DNA of 64,000 nt from Mesoplasma lactucae ATCC 49193 (GCF_002441935.1 NZ_CP023668.1:124001-188000), one strand, 5' to 3'. Shown: positions 20,871 to 32,738, counted from the first letter of the stretch. Notes: generated from the sequence alone by a model not told the origin. Numbers and translations are program-made.

Positions 20871-20896
20871 TTTAGAAAGAACATCGGAGGAATATG

Positions 20897-21613
20897 ATGG
20901 ATTTAAAATACAAACGCGTACTATTGAAACTTAGTGGTGAAGCATTAAAAGGTGAAAACGAAATTTATGATAAAGAAAAACTTGATGAAATCGTTGATCA
21001 ATTAATTACTTTAGCTAATAACAACCTACAATTAGGAATCGTAATTGGAGGAGGAAATATTTGAAGAGGTAAACTTGCTTCTGATCTAGGAATTCCTCAA
21101 CTTAACGGTGATTATATGGGAATGATGGCTACATTAATGAATGTGCTTGCGTTACAAGCAAGATTAAATGAAAAAGGGTATAACAAAGTTATTGTTTATT
21201 CAGCTTTAGATGTTAGAACCATTTCAAGTGCTTATAACTTTATTGAAGCTAGACAAAAATTAGAAGAAGGATATATTGTTCTTTTTGCAACAGGAACTGG
21301 TTATGGATATTTCACAACTGATACTACTGCTACAATTAGAGGAATTGAAATTGATGCTGATGCAATTTTAATGGCTAAAAATGGAGTTAAAGGTGTTTAT
21401 GATAGCGACCCCAAAGTTAATCCAAATGCTAAATTCTTCGAAAAATTAACATATAATGATATTGTTGAAAAAGATTTACAAGTCATGGATCAAACAGCTG
21501 CAATTTTAGCTAAAAATGGAAATATGAAAATTGAAGTTTTTGACATGAGTGGTAAAGATAATTTAGTAAAAATGGCTGAAGGAAAATTACCTTCAACTAC
21601 AATTTCAAAATAA
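20897..21613 (+). CDS. pyrH: UMP kinase
   Basis: The 238-residue amino-acid-kinase-fold enzyme phosphorylates UMP to UDP. It shows LLKLSGEALKG, IVIGGGNIWRG, and GTGYGYFTTDTTA, the characteristic PyrH phosphate-binding stretch. Two in-frame ATGs exist (20894 and 20897); the second has the better distance from CGGAGG. Followed after 14 bases by frr, a widely conserved pair. Confidence 0.97.
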
Positions 21614-21627
21614 GGAGAGAAAATAAT

Positions 21628-22179
21628 ATGACAACACAAGACATTATTAAACAAACAGAACAACAAATGGATAAAACCATTGATGCGTTTTTAACACACG
21701 TATCACAAATCAGAACAGGAAGAGCTAACCCACAAATGTTAAATGGAGTTTTAGTTGATGCTTATGGTACACCAACTCCATTAAATCAAGTAGCACAAAT
21801 CAGTGCACCTGAACCACAAACAATCGTTGTTAAACCATATGATAAAGGACAAATTAACACAATCGTTTCTGGAATTAACAAAGCTGGATTAGGAATGAAT
21901 CCAATTCCTGATGCTGAAGTTATTAGAATTAATATTCCACCTTTAACTGAAGAAATCAGAAAAGATGTAGTTAAAAAAATGAGAAAAGATTTAGAAGAAT
22001 ATAAAGTACAAATCCGTAACGAACGTCGTAAAGCAATCGGTAATGTTATCAAATCTGATGACTTCTCAAATGATGTTGAAACTCAATTTGAAAAAGACAT
22101 GGATGTAGTTACTAGAAAATACATCGAAAAACTAGATGATGCTGCTAAAGCTAAAGAACAACAATTAATGACTGTTTAA
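21628..22179 (+). CDS. frr: Ribosome recycling factor
   Basis: RRF (183 residues) separates post-termination ribosomes with EF-G. Signature regions are HVSQIRTGRANPQML in helix 1, DAYGTPTPLNQVAQIS and IRINIPPLTEEIRKD. RBS AAGGAGAG. Normal length, complete. Confidence 0.98.
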   Translation: MTTQDIIKQTEQQMDKTIDAFLTHVSQIRTGRANPQMLNGVLVDAYGTPTPLNQVAQISAPEPQTIVVKPYDKGQINTIVSGINKAGLGMNPIPDAEVIRINIPPLTEEIRKDVVKKMRKDLEEYKVQIRNERRKAIGNVIKSDDFSNDVETQFEKDMDVVTRKYIEKLDDAAKAKEQQLMTV

Positions 22180-22195
22180 TTTTTATTGTTGTAAA

Positions 22196-22225
22196 TTGAA
22201 ACTAAACACTAAAAAGGGTTATAAT
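22196..22225 (+). promoter_or_regulatory. Promoter of the lysine-rich protein gene
   Basis: TTGAAA (22196-22201), 18-base spacer, TATAAT (22220-22225). Confidence 0.75.
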
Positions 22226-22257
22226 TATAACTAAATTAAAGAAGAAGAGGTAATCAT

Positions 22258-25212
22258 ATGAAATATGAGATTGGGCAAATCGTTTTAATTAACGATAAGA
22301 ACTATATTGTTTTGGATTTTGAATTTGATAAAAGTGGAGATAAAAAAGCTCCAAAAATTGCTTTAGTTCAAAACTTAAACGATGCAAAAGATATTCAAAA
22401 AGTTAATGTTGAAAATCTTAAATCAGTTGATGGAGTTGGTAAAGTAGTTTCAAGAACTACTACTAAAACAGCTAAACCATCATCTTCAAAAAAAGCTGAC
22501 GTCAAAAAACCAGCTACAAAGAAAACAACAAATTCTAAAACCAAAACAAAAGTTAGCCAAGAAGAAAAAGATCGTTCAATTGCTGAATATTATTCAGATG
22601 AACAATTTAACAATTTCGGAAAAGATTCAGAAAAAAAAGATACCTCAAAATCTTCTTCAACTAAAAAAGTTGAAAAACCTGAAGCAAAAAAAGCAACTAA
22701 AAAAGTTGCTTCATCCGATAAAAAAGTAGTTGAAAAAAAAGTTGAAGTAAAAAAACCAGCTACAAAGAAAACAACTACCAAAACAACAACAACTAAAAAA
22801 GTTGAACCTAAAAAAACAGAAGTTAAAAAAGAAACTGTTAAAAAACCAGCGACCGTAAATGGAGATAGCAGTGAAATTTTATTTAACCCAGAAGCTGCTA
22901 AGAAAACTAACTTCCATGAAGAACGTGTAATTAAAGAAGAACAAAAAGCAGCCAAAAAAGATTTAGCTAAACAAGATGAAAAACTTAAAGCTGAAGCAAA
23001 AGCAATTGATAAAAGAACTGCTGAACTTGAAAAGAAAGCAGATAAAAAAGTAGTTGAAAAAAAACCTGCTAAAGCTAAAAAAGAAAAAGTTAAAAAAGCT
23101 AAAACCAAAAAAGCTGAAAAAGTAGAATCAAAAGAAACTAAAAAACCAGCTAAAAAAGAAAAGGCTGCTAAACCCGCTAAAGCTAAGAAGGCTAAAAAAG
23201 AAAAACCAATTAAAAAGGTTAAATTAGCTAATACTAGAAAACCTGTAGTTAAAGCAAAAGACGCTAACAAAGTTGATCCTAAAAAAGTAGATGCTGCAAT
23301 AGCGGAATTCTATAATGCTATGGATATGGAAAAAGTTGCTCCAAAAACTAATAAGAGTGAAAAATTAAAACCAACCGATCAAAAAGTCGAAGCAATTAAA
23401 AAACCAAAACCCGAAGAATTGAAACAAAAACCAGTTGAAAAATCTGCAAAAGATTATGACAAAATGGTTAAAGAACAACAAAAAGCAATTGATGAATTCT
23501 ATAGTAATGATTTATTCAATGAACCAGTTCAAGCAAGAACACCTAAAAAAGGTGGGGACTTATTAATTCAAGTTAATAACCAAGTTGATATTCAAACTTT
23601 ATCTTCAAATAATAAAAAGCCAGAAGCTAATTTAAAAAAAGAAGCTAATGAGCCAAAACTAAAAGAAGTTAAATCTACAACAACTTATGTTGCTCCGATT
23701 AATGTTACTGATGAAGATAACACTATTACTAAAAGCGATATTAAAAAAGAAAACCGTGAAATTGAAAAAATCGATCGTAAAACAAAAAGAGCTAATAGTA
23801 AATTAATTAGAGAAAATAAAAAGGCTGCAAAAAAAGCAGAACGTGTTGCTAAAGAACAAGCAAAACACATTAAAAAAGAATACAACGAACAACTAAAAGC
23901 TGAAACTAAAGAAATCAAAAAAGATGACCACGAAATCAAAAAAGACGTTAAAGAAATCAAAAAAGATGTCAAAAGCTTCGAAGTTGTAATTGAAAAAGCT
24001 GATAAGAAAATTACAAAAGCTCAAAAGAAAAATGATGAAGAAGTTAAGAAAGAAGTTAAAAAAGATAACGAACTTTCAAAACGTCAAACTCGTAAAGCTG
24101 TAAAAGAAGCTAAGAAACACGAAAAACAATTAGCTAAAGAAAACAAAAGATTTGATGATCATTTAAAAATGCATGATGGTGATGAAATTTGTTCTGAAAC
24201 TACTCATGGAAATAAAAAAGCGAAAAAAGATTTACATAAAGCTGTAAAAGAAAATCGTGAAGTTAACCATGACTTAGAAACTGAATCTAAAAAAGGTCAA
24301 AAAGAATTAGCAAAAGATGCTAAGAAAACTAATAAAGCCTTTGAAGAAAAAGCTAAGAAGCAAGAAGAACAAAAAATTAAAGCTGAAAAATTTGCAGATA
24401 AACAATTAGCACAAGCTGATGAAGTCAATGCAAAAGATAAAGCTAAAGAAAATAAAGAAGCTGCTAAATTAGCCAAAGCTCAAGCTAAAATTGATGCTAA
24501 GAAAGCAAAAAAAGAAGCCAAAAAAGCAAAAAAAGAAACTAGAGAAGCTAAAAAAGAAGCTGATGCAAGAGAATATCGTGAACACCAAGCAAAAGTTAAA
24601 AAACAACACAATGAAACTATCAATCCTACTAAGAAATCAGTAGACAAACAAAATGATGTTAAACCAGCTGTTGAAAAAACTATCGCTGAAACTAAAAAAG
24701 AAATGCCAATCGTTGATGAAACACCAATTGTTGAAGTTAAACAAATTAACATTAACAAAGAAATGAAAACTCAACCATGATTTACTAGTGAAAATCCAGG
24801 TCTTTCACCACAACCAGGTAAACGTAAAGCTGCTAAAAGAGTTAGAAAAGAAGATATCGCTAACTACTATAGTGCTCCAAAAATGGAAGTTGCTAAAGTA
24901 TTACCGTATAATGAAAAACAAAGAATTAAGAAAACTGAATTCTTACGCCATTATCCTTTAAAACTTAAAGCACCATATCCATATTCAAAACACCCAAAAT
25001 TAAAAACATTTAATAAAATTGGGTCTTTAGATGGATGGAAACCAATGGATCTATCTTCAATTAAACCTTCAGATAGACATTGAAAAAAACCTGAACCTGT
25101 TAAAAAAGAAGAAGCTAAAGTAATTAAAGCTGATAGTAAAATAACAGATGTTAAACCAAAAGGTGGAGATACTTGATATGATGAAATCTCTAACTTTAAA
25201 GCTAAAAAATAA
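22258..25212 (+). CDS. Large lysine-rich protein with small N-terminal beta domain and repeated aromatic motif
   Basis: The 984-residue protein has no signal peptide or membrane segment. Residues 1-60 look like a compact beta domain (KYEIGQIVLINDKNYIVLDFEF), in style like an SH3/KOW fold. From there to about 960 it is dominated by K, A, E, with PAKK and KKAEK histone H1-like runs and long charged helices. The short motif I-A/D-E/N-F/Y-Y-N/S recurs at about residues 108, 348, 411 and 867. The C-terminal ~140 residues are less repetitive (FLRHYPLKLKAPYPYSKHPKL). TGA codons near residues 841 and 942 are Trp. It lies between frr and argS with its own promoter and terminator. Function unknown; nucleic-acid binding or a cytoskeletal role is guesswork. 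Confidence 0.85.
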
Positions 25213-25227
25213 TTAAAACTTGCTTAT

Positions 25228-25261
25228 AAATCACCCACCTTAAACGTTGGGTGATTTTTTT
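25228..25261 (+). terminator. Terminator after the lysine-rich protein gene
   Basis: AAATCACCCA (25228-25237) pairs with TGGGTGATTT (25248-25257), then T's. Confidence 0.9.
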
Positions 25262-25320
25262 TACGTTATGAGTTAAAATTGAGTAATGAAACAACTTATA
25301 AAAGAGAAATGAGAAAACGT

Positions 25321-26991
25321 ATGAACAAAACTATTTATCAAGCCTTTAAAGAACTTTTAATTAATGCTTTAAAAGCTGTTGGTGTAGATGATCAAAATCC
25401 ACAAATTGAATTAAATAAAAAAGATATTGATGGTCACTATGCAACAAGTGCTGCTTTAGCTAATGCTAAAAAATCAAACCGTAAACCAATGGATTTAGCA
25501 ATTCAAATTAGAGATGAACTATTAAAACATAATGATGTCATTGAAACTATTGATATTGCAGGACCTGGATTTATTAATGTAACCTTAACTTCTGCTTTTA
25601 TTTCTAAAGTAATGGGGAATATTGATGAAGCAAAAGATAGATATGGTGCTGGAAGTAAAAAAGATTACATCGTTAACATTGAAGAAGTTTCAGCTAACCC
25701 AACAGGATATTTACATGTTGGACATGCAAGAAATGCTGTAATTGGTGATTCACTTGCAAGAATGTTTAAATTTGGCGGGTATGAAGTTCAAACTGAATAT
25801 TATGTAAATGATGCTGGTAACCAAATTGATATTCTTGCTGTTACAGTTCTTGTTTACTATTTAAACAAATTAGGACAAAAAGTAGCTTTACCTGAACAAT
25901 GTTATAAAGGTGAAGGTTATGAAATTGTAGCTGACAGAATCGTTCATGAATATGGAGAAAAATTTAAAGATGCAACTTGAACTGATAATAAAATTGATGA
26001 TGAAGAAACAAACAGAATTTTTAGAGAAAAATCAACTGAATATTTCTTAGATATTATCAAAGCTCAATTAAAAGATTTAGGTGTACAAATTGATTACTAT
26101 AATAGTGAAAAAGAATTATACAAAAATGATGATATTAATAAAGTCTTAACTCGTTTCAAAGAAGCTGGGGCAACTTATGAACAAGATGGAGCTTTATTCT
26201 TAAACACTACTAAGTATGGCGATGATAAAGACCGTGTGTTAATTAAATCAGATGGTTCATATACTTACTTAACTCCAGATTTAGCTTCACATGAAATTCG
26301 TATTCAAAGAACTAAAGCAAATAAATTAATTAATGTTTGAGGTGGAGATCACCATGGATATATTGCTAGAGTTCGCGCTGGGTTAGAATGATTAGGTTCT
26401 CCTTCTGACATTTTAGAAATTGAAATGATTCAAATTGTTCGTGTTATTAAAGATGGTGCTGAATTCAAAATGTCTAAACGTGCTGGAACAGCTGTTTGAT
26501 TAATTGATTTATTAGATATTGTTGGAAAAGATGCTTTACGTTACATGTTAGCTTCAAAAGCTTCAGATTCTCATATGGATTTAGACTTAGATGTTATTAA
26601 ACAAAAGAATGCATCTAACCCAGTTTATTATGCACAATACGCAACTGCTAGATTAAATTCAGTTCTAGAACAAGGTTCAGAACGTGGGTTAAAACCAAAA
26701 TTTGACCAAACTGCTTTATTAAAAGAAAAGAAAGAACAAGATTTATTAATTACTTTAGATAGTTTCCAAGAAACTGTTGAAACTGCAATTAGAAACCGTG
26801 CTCCACAAATGATTACAGAGTACATTCAAACAATCGCTCGTCAATTCCATTCTTACTATGCTGACTTTAAAATTGTTGATGTTGATAATCTTGATTTAAC
26901 TCAAGCAAGACTTGGGTTAGCTGCTTCAACATTACAAGTATTAAAAAACGCGTTTGGATTAATTGGGATTACTCCAAAAGAAGAAATGTAA
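25321..26991 (+). CDS. argS: Arginyl-tRNA synthetase
   Basis: This class I synthetase (about 556 residues) has an N-terminal Add-1 domain, the HIGH motif as [11 protein letters not shown] in [21 protein letters not shown] (two parts), and the C-terminal DALR anticodon-binding helices ([19 protein letters not shown]). The KMSKS position reads FKMSKRAG. The start is uncertain: ATG 25321, ATG 25309 and TTG 25279 are in frame and no RBS is decisive. ATG 25321 gives the usual N-terminus ([13 protein letters not shown]). TGA is Trp at several sites. Confidence 0.95.
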
Positions 26992-27066
26992 GTTCATTCA
27001 AACTTTTTATAATCGAAAAAGTATATTATTAATAATAAGATATATCGAAAATAAGGAGGAAAAGAA

Positions 27067-28578
27067 ATGTTAAATCAAAGTTGAGATTTATACATTCTTT
27101 CCCCCTTATTTTTATTTTTTGGAATAATTTCTGTAGGCTATGTCATCTTAAAAGAACGTTTAAGTTTAAAATGAATTGCCTTTACTTTAGAAATTATTTT
27201 CTTTTGAGTTGCTGCTGGAATAACTTTAACTTGAAATTCCGCACAAATGGGCTGATCTACTTTTTCAAATCCAGTTTCAGTTATGTTGTTGTTTTTTGGA
27301 ACTAGCACTTTGTTTGCTGTATTCTTTAAACCATTAGCAACTTGGTTAACTGGTAAATTACATCATAGACGATGATTTATGTATTTAGGAATAGCAACTT
27401 TAATTCTTGCTATAATCACAACCTTCGCAAATACTGATGGAACAATTGTTGGTTTCATTTTTACAGCTTTATTTTTAGGAATTGCTGTTGCTAATAATTC
27501 TTTATATTTCTTATTTGAAAATGAACAATTCTACTATAGAATTGCACCAACTATGTCAGCAACAATTGTTTCTATCTTTATTTTGTTTGGAACTTTCTTA
27601 GGAAGTTATATTGCACAATTAGAAATCTTTTTATCAAGAAATAATAGTAATAACAATCATGTAATTCTATTTACTTTAGGTTTATTGTTCTTAACTATAA
27701 GTTGTATTTTCTTAACAGTTAATAAGGAAAACCCGACTTGAGTAAGAGGGTTTAATGAAGCCATTTTGGATGAATTACCTAAATATAATTGAAAAGTTTT
27801 AGTAGGATTAGTTGGAGTTACTTTTGCAACAACAGTTATTTTTACAATCACTCAATCATCAATTGTTGTTGATTTCTTAACTGCAAAACTATTACCAAAA
27901 CATCATTTCGATATGGATTTAGTCAGACCATGATTAAATACTTATAGTACTTTTTATTCTGTGCCTCAATTCTTATTTGGATATTTAATCTATAAGAAGG
28001 TTACTGATAAAGTTGGCTATCGTTCAATTATCATAGTTTCTATGTCATTGATTTTCGCAAGTTTAGTTGTTGAAACATTTACAACTAATGCTTATGTCTT
28101 CATTTTCTTTAACTTAATAATTGCCTTAGCGGCTTCACAAGTTTTCTATGCTTTCTTTGCTATGGCTATTATGTGAAACTATAGATCTCATGGATTACCA
28201 ATCACTGGTTTTGTAGCTGGAAGTCAATCCTTAGGACAATTCTTGGTTACTATGATTGTTGGGTCTATAAAAATCAACGATAGAGGCATATTTAAGGACT
28301 TTAACGCGATTGATTTAACTAATGCTGCTAATAACACAGAAGCTATTAATAACTTCGCTAATAACGCTGGAAACGTAATTATGGTTTTATATGCAATCTT
28401 AGCTTTATTTATTGTTTTATTAGCAGTAATTATGTTCTTTACAATGAAGATATACTTTGCTGATGCTATGGATTTAAATAACGCCAGAATAAATATGAAG
28501 AGAATATTAAAAAACGAAATTAAAACAAGTATTAATACTAGAACAACTAGTTCATTGCTTGAAAATAAGGGAGAATAA
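27067..28578 (+). CDS. MFS-like multi-pass transporter
   Basis: The 503-residue protein has about twelve hydrophobic segments spread over its length. A basic cytoplasmic loop after segment 3 (LTGKLHHRRWFMYLG) resembles the MFS G-x-x-x-D/R-R/K loop, and a second similar loop follows segment 8 (KKVTDKVGYRSIIIV). Substrate cannot be told. RBS AAGGAGGAA precedes ATG 27067. Only 2 bases separate it from the next gene. Mollicute MFS proteins of this length are often annotated only as hypothetical permeases. Confidence 0.75.
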
Positions 28579-28580
28579 CA

Positions 28581-29240
28581 ATGATTAAAGAATTAGATAA
28601 AAGTGGATTAGAGAAATTATTTAAAGACGATTTTGTCTTTAAAAGAGTAGAACCAAGTTTTCAAAAAGAGATGTTAGCTCAAATTCCTACCAATAAAGAA
28701 CTCAACCTAGATAGTGTCAATGATCGTAGGGTAGCTATTGAATTTTTAAGATATGTTGAGAAAAAAGATTTTGCTGAGTTAGTGAAATATGAAGATGAGT
28801 TACAACTATTCTTAGTAATAATTGCAGCTATAAATAATCGCCGTAATGTAACTCAATCAGATTTATTAACTTTAACAAAAATTGATATGCCTTTTGACAA
28901 TTGAAACGAAACCATTTTAAAAGATATTAAACAAACTATGTTTTACGAGCTATACATTTATATGGATAAAAACGGTGATATCAAAGATGAAATGACTAAT
29001 AAGTTAGAAAATAAAACCTTAACTAATGAAGATAAAAAACAAGCTAAATCAATTGCTGATTGATGTAATAAGGAAGTTGAATTCTTAGATACTACCCGTA
29101 ATCAAGTACTTGCTGGAACTCAATTTAAGAACATTTTTATGAAAAATGAAATTATTAATTTCTATGATCAATGTCTAGATACAATCAAAAGAAGATTAAA
29201 ATCCCAAGCTTTAGGATTCAGTGTAGCTAGTCAAAGTTAA
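28581..29240 (+). CDS. Hypothetical cytosolic protein
   Basis: The 219-residue, mostly helical, charged protein has no signal or TM segment. RBS AAGGGAG lies inside the end of the upstream transporter gene, so translation is probably coupled. Two TGA (near residues 109 and 161) are Trp. I recognise no domain. The tight coupling suggests a partner of the transporter; this is inference. Confidence 0.75.
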
Positions 29241-29277
29241 AGATTTATACTGAAACAATCACAAAATAAAACAATCG

Positions 29278-29320
29278 TGCTATAATGAAGTTATCAAACT
29301 TTATGACTATAGCATTTTTT
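29278..29320 (+). terminator. Terminator of the transporter operon
   Basis: TGCTATA (29278-29284) pairs with TATAGCA (29308-29314) around an inner AAGTT-ATCA-AACTT hairpin, followed by T6. A TATAAT at 29281-29286 within the left arm may double as the -10 box of the next gene. Confidence 0.75.
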
Positions 29321-29353
29321 ATTTGCGTAGTTATAGAATGAAGGAGATATATA

Positions 29354-29800
29354 ATGAAAAACTTAAATGTTAAAACAAGAAGATTTTTAGCTTCATTTAT
29401 CAACTGAGTATGTATCGTTCCAATTTTTATTAACATCATTCTATGATGCTTTAACAAAGAACCTATTGGTCAACGCTTATTCAATACTGAAGGATTCCAA
29501 AAAGGATCACGTTTAGAAAGATTTGTCTTTGGTCTATTATCATTAATTGTATTTGCTACAATTATTGGATTTATCGTAAACATCTTTTTCTGAGCAAAAG
29601 ATGAAGATTCAATCCCAGTTAGATGAACAAAAGCAATTTTTAAAAATTGAGTAAAATCATCTACTAAACCAACTGCTAAAGCTGATGCTAAAACCACTGA
29701 AGCACCTAAAGCTGATGCTAAAAAAGCCGATGCAAAACCAGCTTCAGCTAAAAAACCAGCTGCTAAAAAAGCTGATTCTAAAACATCAGCAAGCAAATAA
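29354..29800 (+). CDS. Two-TM membrane protein with Ala/Lys tail (RDD-like?)
   Basis: In this 148-residue protein hydrophobic segments lie at about residues 11-32 and 57-80, the first opening with TRRFLASFINW, which recalls RDD-family proteins. The C-terminal ~45 residues are A/K/D/P repeats (KADAKKADAKPASAKKPAAK), similar in style to the L21 tail. RBS AAGGAGAT. Function unknown. A terminator follows. Confidence 0.72.
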
Positions 29801-29835
29801 GCAAGCTTAAAAATCTACTATATAAACACTCTACA

Positions 29836-29868
29836 AAAGAAACGATAGAATTCGTTTCTTTTTTTCTT
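29836..29868 (+). terminator. Terminator after the 29354 gene
   Basis: AAAGAAACGA pairs with TCGTTTCTTT around TAGAAT, followed by a T-rich run. Confidence 0.85.
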
Positions 29869-29888
29869 TTTCTTTCTGGGTTTATAAT

Positions 29889-29917
29889 TTGAATAAGATT
29901 TTTTATTAATATACAAT
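29889..29917 (+). promoter_or_regulatory. guaA-guaB promoter
   Basis: TTGAAT (29889-29894), 17 bases, TACAAT (29912-29917). A second TATAAT at 29883-29888 lacks a -35 box. Confidence 0.6.
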
Positions 29918-29957
29918 TAATAGAAATAAATATTTAAAAAAGATAAATAAGTAATCA

Positions 29958-29985
29958 AAGCTTATCGAGAGAATAAGCTTTTTTT
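29958..29985 (+). terminator. Terminator-type hairpin in the guaA leader
   Basis: AAGCTTAT (29958-29965) pairs with ATAAGCTT (29973-29980), followed by T5. It lies downstream of the predicted guaA promoter and 35 bases before its ATG, so it could act as an attenuator. No purine riboswitch core is visible. Confidence 0.65.
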
Positions 29986-30019
29986 ATTTAAATAAAAAAA
30001 TTAAACAAGAGGGAGAAAA

Positions 30020-31561
30020 ATGAAACAAACACAAATTATTATTCTAGACTATGGTAGTCAATATACTCAATTACTTGCTAGAAGAGTTCGTGATTTACAT
30101 GTCTTAGCTGAAGTTGTTCCTCATAACTTATCAGCTGAAGAAATTAAAAAAGAATATCCGAACCTAAAAGGAATTATTTTAAGTGGAGGACCTGCGTCAG
30201 TTTATGATGATGACGCTTACACTGTTGATACTAAAATCTTTGATATGAACCTTCCAATTTTAGGAGTTTGTTATGGATTGCAATTAATTACTCACTTAAA
30301 TGGTGGGAAAGTTGAAAAAGCTGACAAACAAGAATTTGGTAAAGCACATTTAATCATTGATGAACCAAGCGATTTATTCTTAGATGTTCCAAAAGATAGT
30401 TTAGTTTGAATGAGCCATGCAGATCACATTACTAAAATGCCTACAGACTATATTCAATTAGCACATTCAGATAATTCAATTTCTGCAATTAAACATCAAG
30501 ATAAAGATATCTATGGAATTCAATTCCATGGAGAAGTTACTCACTCAGAATACGGAGTACAAATGATTAAAAACTTTGTCTTTAATATTTGTCAAGCCAA
30601 AGAAGATTGATTCATGGCTGAGTTTATTAAAGATTCAGTTAAATCAATCAAAGAAACAGTTGGTGATGATCAAGTTATTTTAGGATTAAGTGGTGGAGTT
30701 GATTCTTCAGTGACTGCTGCTTTAATCAACCAAGCAATTGGAAAACAATTAACTTGTATCTTTGTTGACACTGGATTGTTACGTTTAAATGAAGGTGATA
30801 AAGTTATGAAACTATATCACGATAACTTTGATATGAATGTTATTAGAGTTAATGCCGAAGATGAATTCTTAGATGCCTTAAAAGGTGTTGAAGAACCAGA
30901 AGCTAAAAGAAAAATTATTGGTAAATTATTTACAGATATCTTCGCAAGAGAAGCTAAGAAATTTAAAAATGCGAAGTTCTTAGCTCAAGGAACTATTTAT
31001 CCTGATGTGATTGAATCATCACGTCAAGGTTCAACTTCTAAAGTAATTAAATCTCACCATAACGTTGGGGGATTACCAGAAGACTTAAACTTCACTTTAT
31101 TAGAACCATTAAGAGAACTATTTAAAGATGAAGTTAGAAGAGTTGGATTAGAATTAGGAATTCCTAAGAATATGATTTATCGTCATCCATTCCCAGGACC
31201 TGGATTAGGAATTAGAGTAATTGGTGAAGTTACAAAAGAAAAATGTGATATCTTAAGACAAGCTGATGATATCTTTATTTCAATGCTAGAAGAAAGAGAC
31301 CTATATGACAAAGTTTCTCAAGCTTTTGTAACTCTATTACCAGTGAAAACTGTTGGAGTTATGGGAGACAACCGTACTTATGAATATGTTTGTGCTTTAA
31401 GAAGTGTAAACACAATTGACTTTATGACTGCTACAATTTCTCACTTCGAATGAAGTTTCTTAGAAGAAGTTGTTAACAGAATTATTAATGAAGTTTCAGG
31501 AATTAATCGTGTGACATATGACATTACATCAAAACCACCTGGAACAATAGAATGGGAGTAA
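30020..31561 (+). CDS. guaA: GMP synthase (glutamine-hydrolysing)
   Basis: The 513-residue enzyme makes GMP from XMP, ATP and glutamine. The N-terminal class I amidotransferase has the nucleophile in LGVCYGLQ and its His in [12 protein letters not shown]. The PP-loop is [15 protein letters not shown]. The C-terminal dimerisation domain is intact ([12 protein letters not shown]; ending KPPGTIEWE). Normal length. Three TGA codons are Trp. guaB follows after 6 bases. Confidence 0.98.
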
Positions 31562-31567
31562 GAAAAA

Positions 31568-32701
31568 ATGGATGCTTTTAAAAACAAAATTATCGCTGAT
31601 GGAATTACCTTTGATGATGTCTTATTAATTCCTGCTAAAAGTGATGTCTTACCAAATCAAGTTGATTTAAAAACTAGATTAACAAAGAATATTAATTTAA
31701 ATATTCCAATTTTATCTGCTGCTATGGATACTGTAACAGCTAGTGAAATGGCTACAGAAATGGCTATTTTAGGAGGAGCTGGAGTAATTCACAAAAACTT
31801 AACAATTGAACAACAAGCTGAAGAAGTTAAAAAAGTTAAAAAAATTAGAGTTCGTAAAGTTGATGGGCAAACAGCTTCAATGGATGAAAACAATACTTTA
31901 ATTGTTGGAGCTGCTGTAAGTACTGGAGCTGATACTTTAGATAGAGTTCATGCTTTAGTTGCTGCTGGAGTTAACTTTATTGTTGTTGACTCAGCTCATG
32001 GTCACTCAAAAGGAATTATGGATACTGTAGCTATGATTAGAGAAGCATATCCAAAACTTGATATTATAGCTGGAAATATTGCTACAAAAGAAGCTGCAGA
32101 AGACCTAGTTAAAGCTGGAGCTAACTGTGTAAAGGTTGGAATCGGTCCTGGAAGTATTTGTACTACTAGAGTTGTAGCAGGAGTTGGAGTACCTCAAATT
32201 TCTGCAATTATGGATGTTTATGATTATTGTAATACCCATGATATTCCGTTTATTGCTGATGGAGGAATCAAATACTCTGGTGATGTTGTTAAAGCACTTG
32301 GTGCTGGAGCAAACGTTGTGATGCTTGGAAGTATGTTAGCCGGAACTGCTGAAGCTCCAGGTGAAGAAATTGAACTTGATGGCAAAATTTATAAAACTTA
32401 TGTTGGAATGGGTTCTTTAGCTGCTATGAATCGTGGTTCAAGTGATCGTTACTTCCAAAAAGGAAATAAAAAATTAGTTCCAGAAGGAATTGAATCAATT
32501 GTTGAATTCAAAGGACCTGTTAGTGATGTTATCTTCCAAATCATGGGAGGATTACGTTCTGGAATGGGTTACACTGGTTCACATAATATTGATGAATTAA
32601 GAACTAATGCTAAATTTACAAGAATTTCTGGAGCAAGCTTAGTTGAATCACATCCACATGACGTGAGAATGTTTAAACAAGCACCAAACTACCGTCGATA
32701 A
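31568..32701 (+). CDS. guaB: IMP dehydrogenase lacking the CBS (Bateman) module
   Basis: The 377-residue enzyme oxidises IMP to XMP, the substrate of the adjacent Gua[17 protein letters not shown] and [14 protein letters not shown] begin the barrel. The catalytic loop GPGSICTTR places Cys at residue 198. The flap region is [18 protein letters not shown]. Most bacterial IMPDHs have ~488 residues with two CBS domains after about residue 90; here only a short linker ([18 protein letters not shown]) replaces them, and the catalytic Cys is displaced by about 107 residues accordingly. All catalytic parts look intact, so it should be active but without CBS-mediated nucleotide control. Confidence 0.97.
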   Translation: MDAFKNKIIADGITFDDVLLIPAKSDVLPNQVDLKTRLTKNINLNIPILSAAMDTVTASEMATEMAILGGAGVIHKNLTIEQQAEEVKKVKKIRVRKVDGQTASMDENNTLIVGAAVSTGADTLDRVHALVAAGVNFIVVDSAHGHSKGIMDTVAMIREAYPKLDIIAGNIATKEAAEDLVKAGANCVKVGIGPGSICTTRVVAGVGVPQISAIMDVYDYCNTHDIPFIADGGIKYSGDVVKALGAGANVVMLGSMLAGTAEAPGEEIELDGKIYKTYVGMGSLAAMNRGSSDRYFQKGNKKLVPEGIESIVEFKGPVSDVIFQIMGGLRSGMGYTGSHNIDELRTNAKFTRISGASLVESHPHDVRMFKQAPNYRR

Positions 32702-32714
32702 TTTGAATAATAAT

Positions 32715-32738
32715 GAAAATACCTGCAAAGGTATTTTT
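32715..32738 (+). terminator. Terminator of guaA-guaB
   Basis: GAAAATACCT pairs with AGGTATTTTT around GCAA. Confidence 0.9.

Noticed and set aside
22590-23270. Long open frame on the minus strand opposite the lysine-rich gene
   Set aside because: It is the mirror of K/A-rich codons (giving F/L/A), lacks an RBS and opposes a gene with clear promoter and terminator.
29895-30019. Guanine/2'-deoxyguanosine riboswitch before guaA
   Set aside because: The conserved purine-aptamer core and its two pairing loops are not found; only a terminator hairpin is visible.
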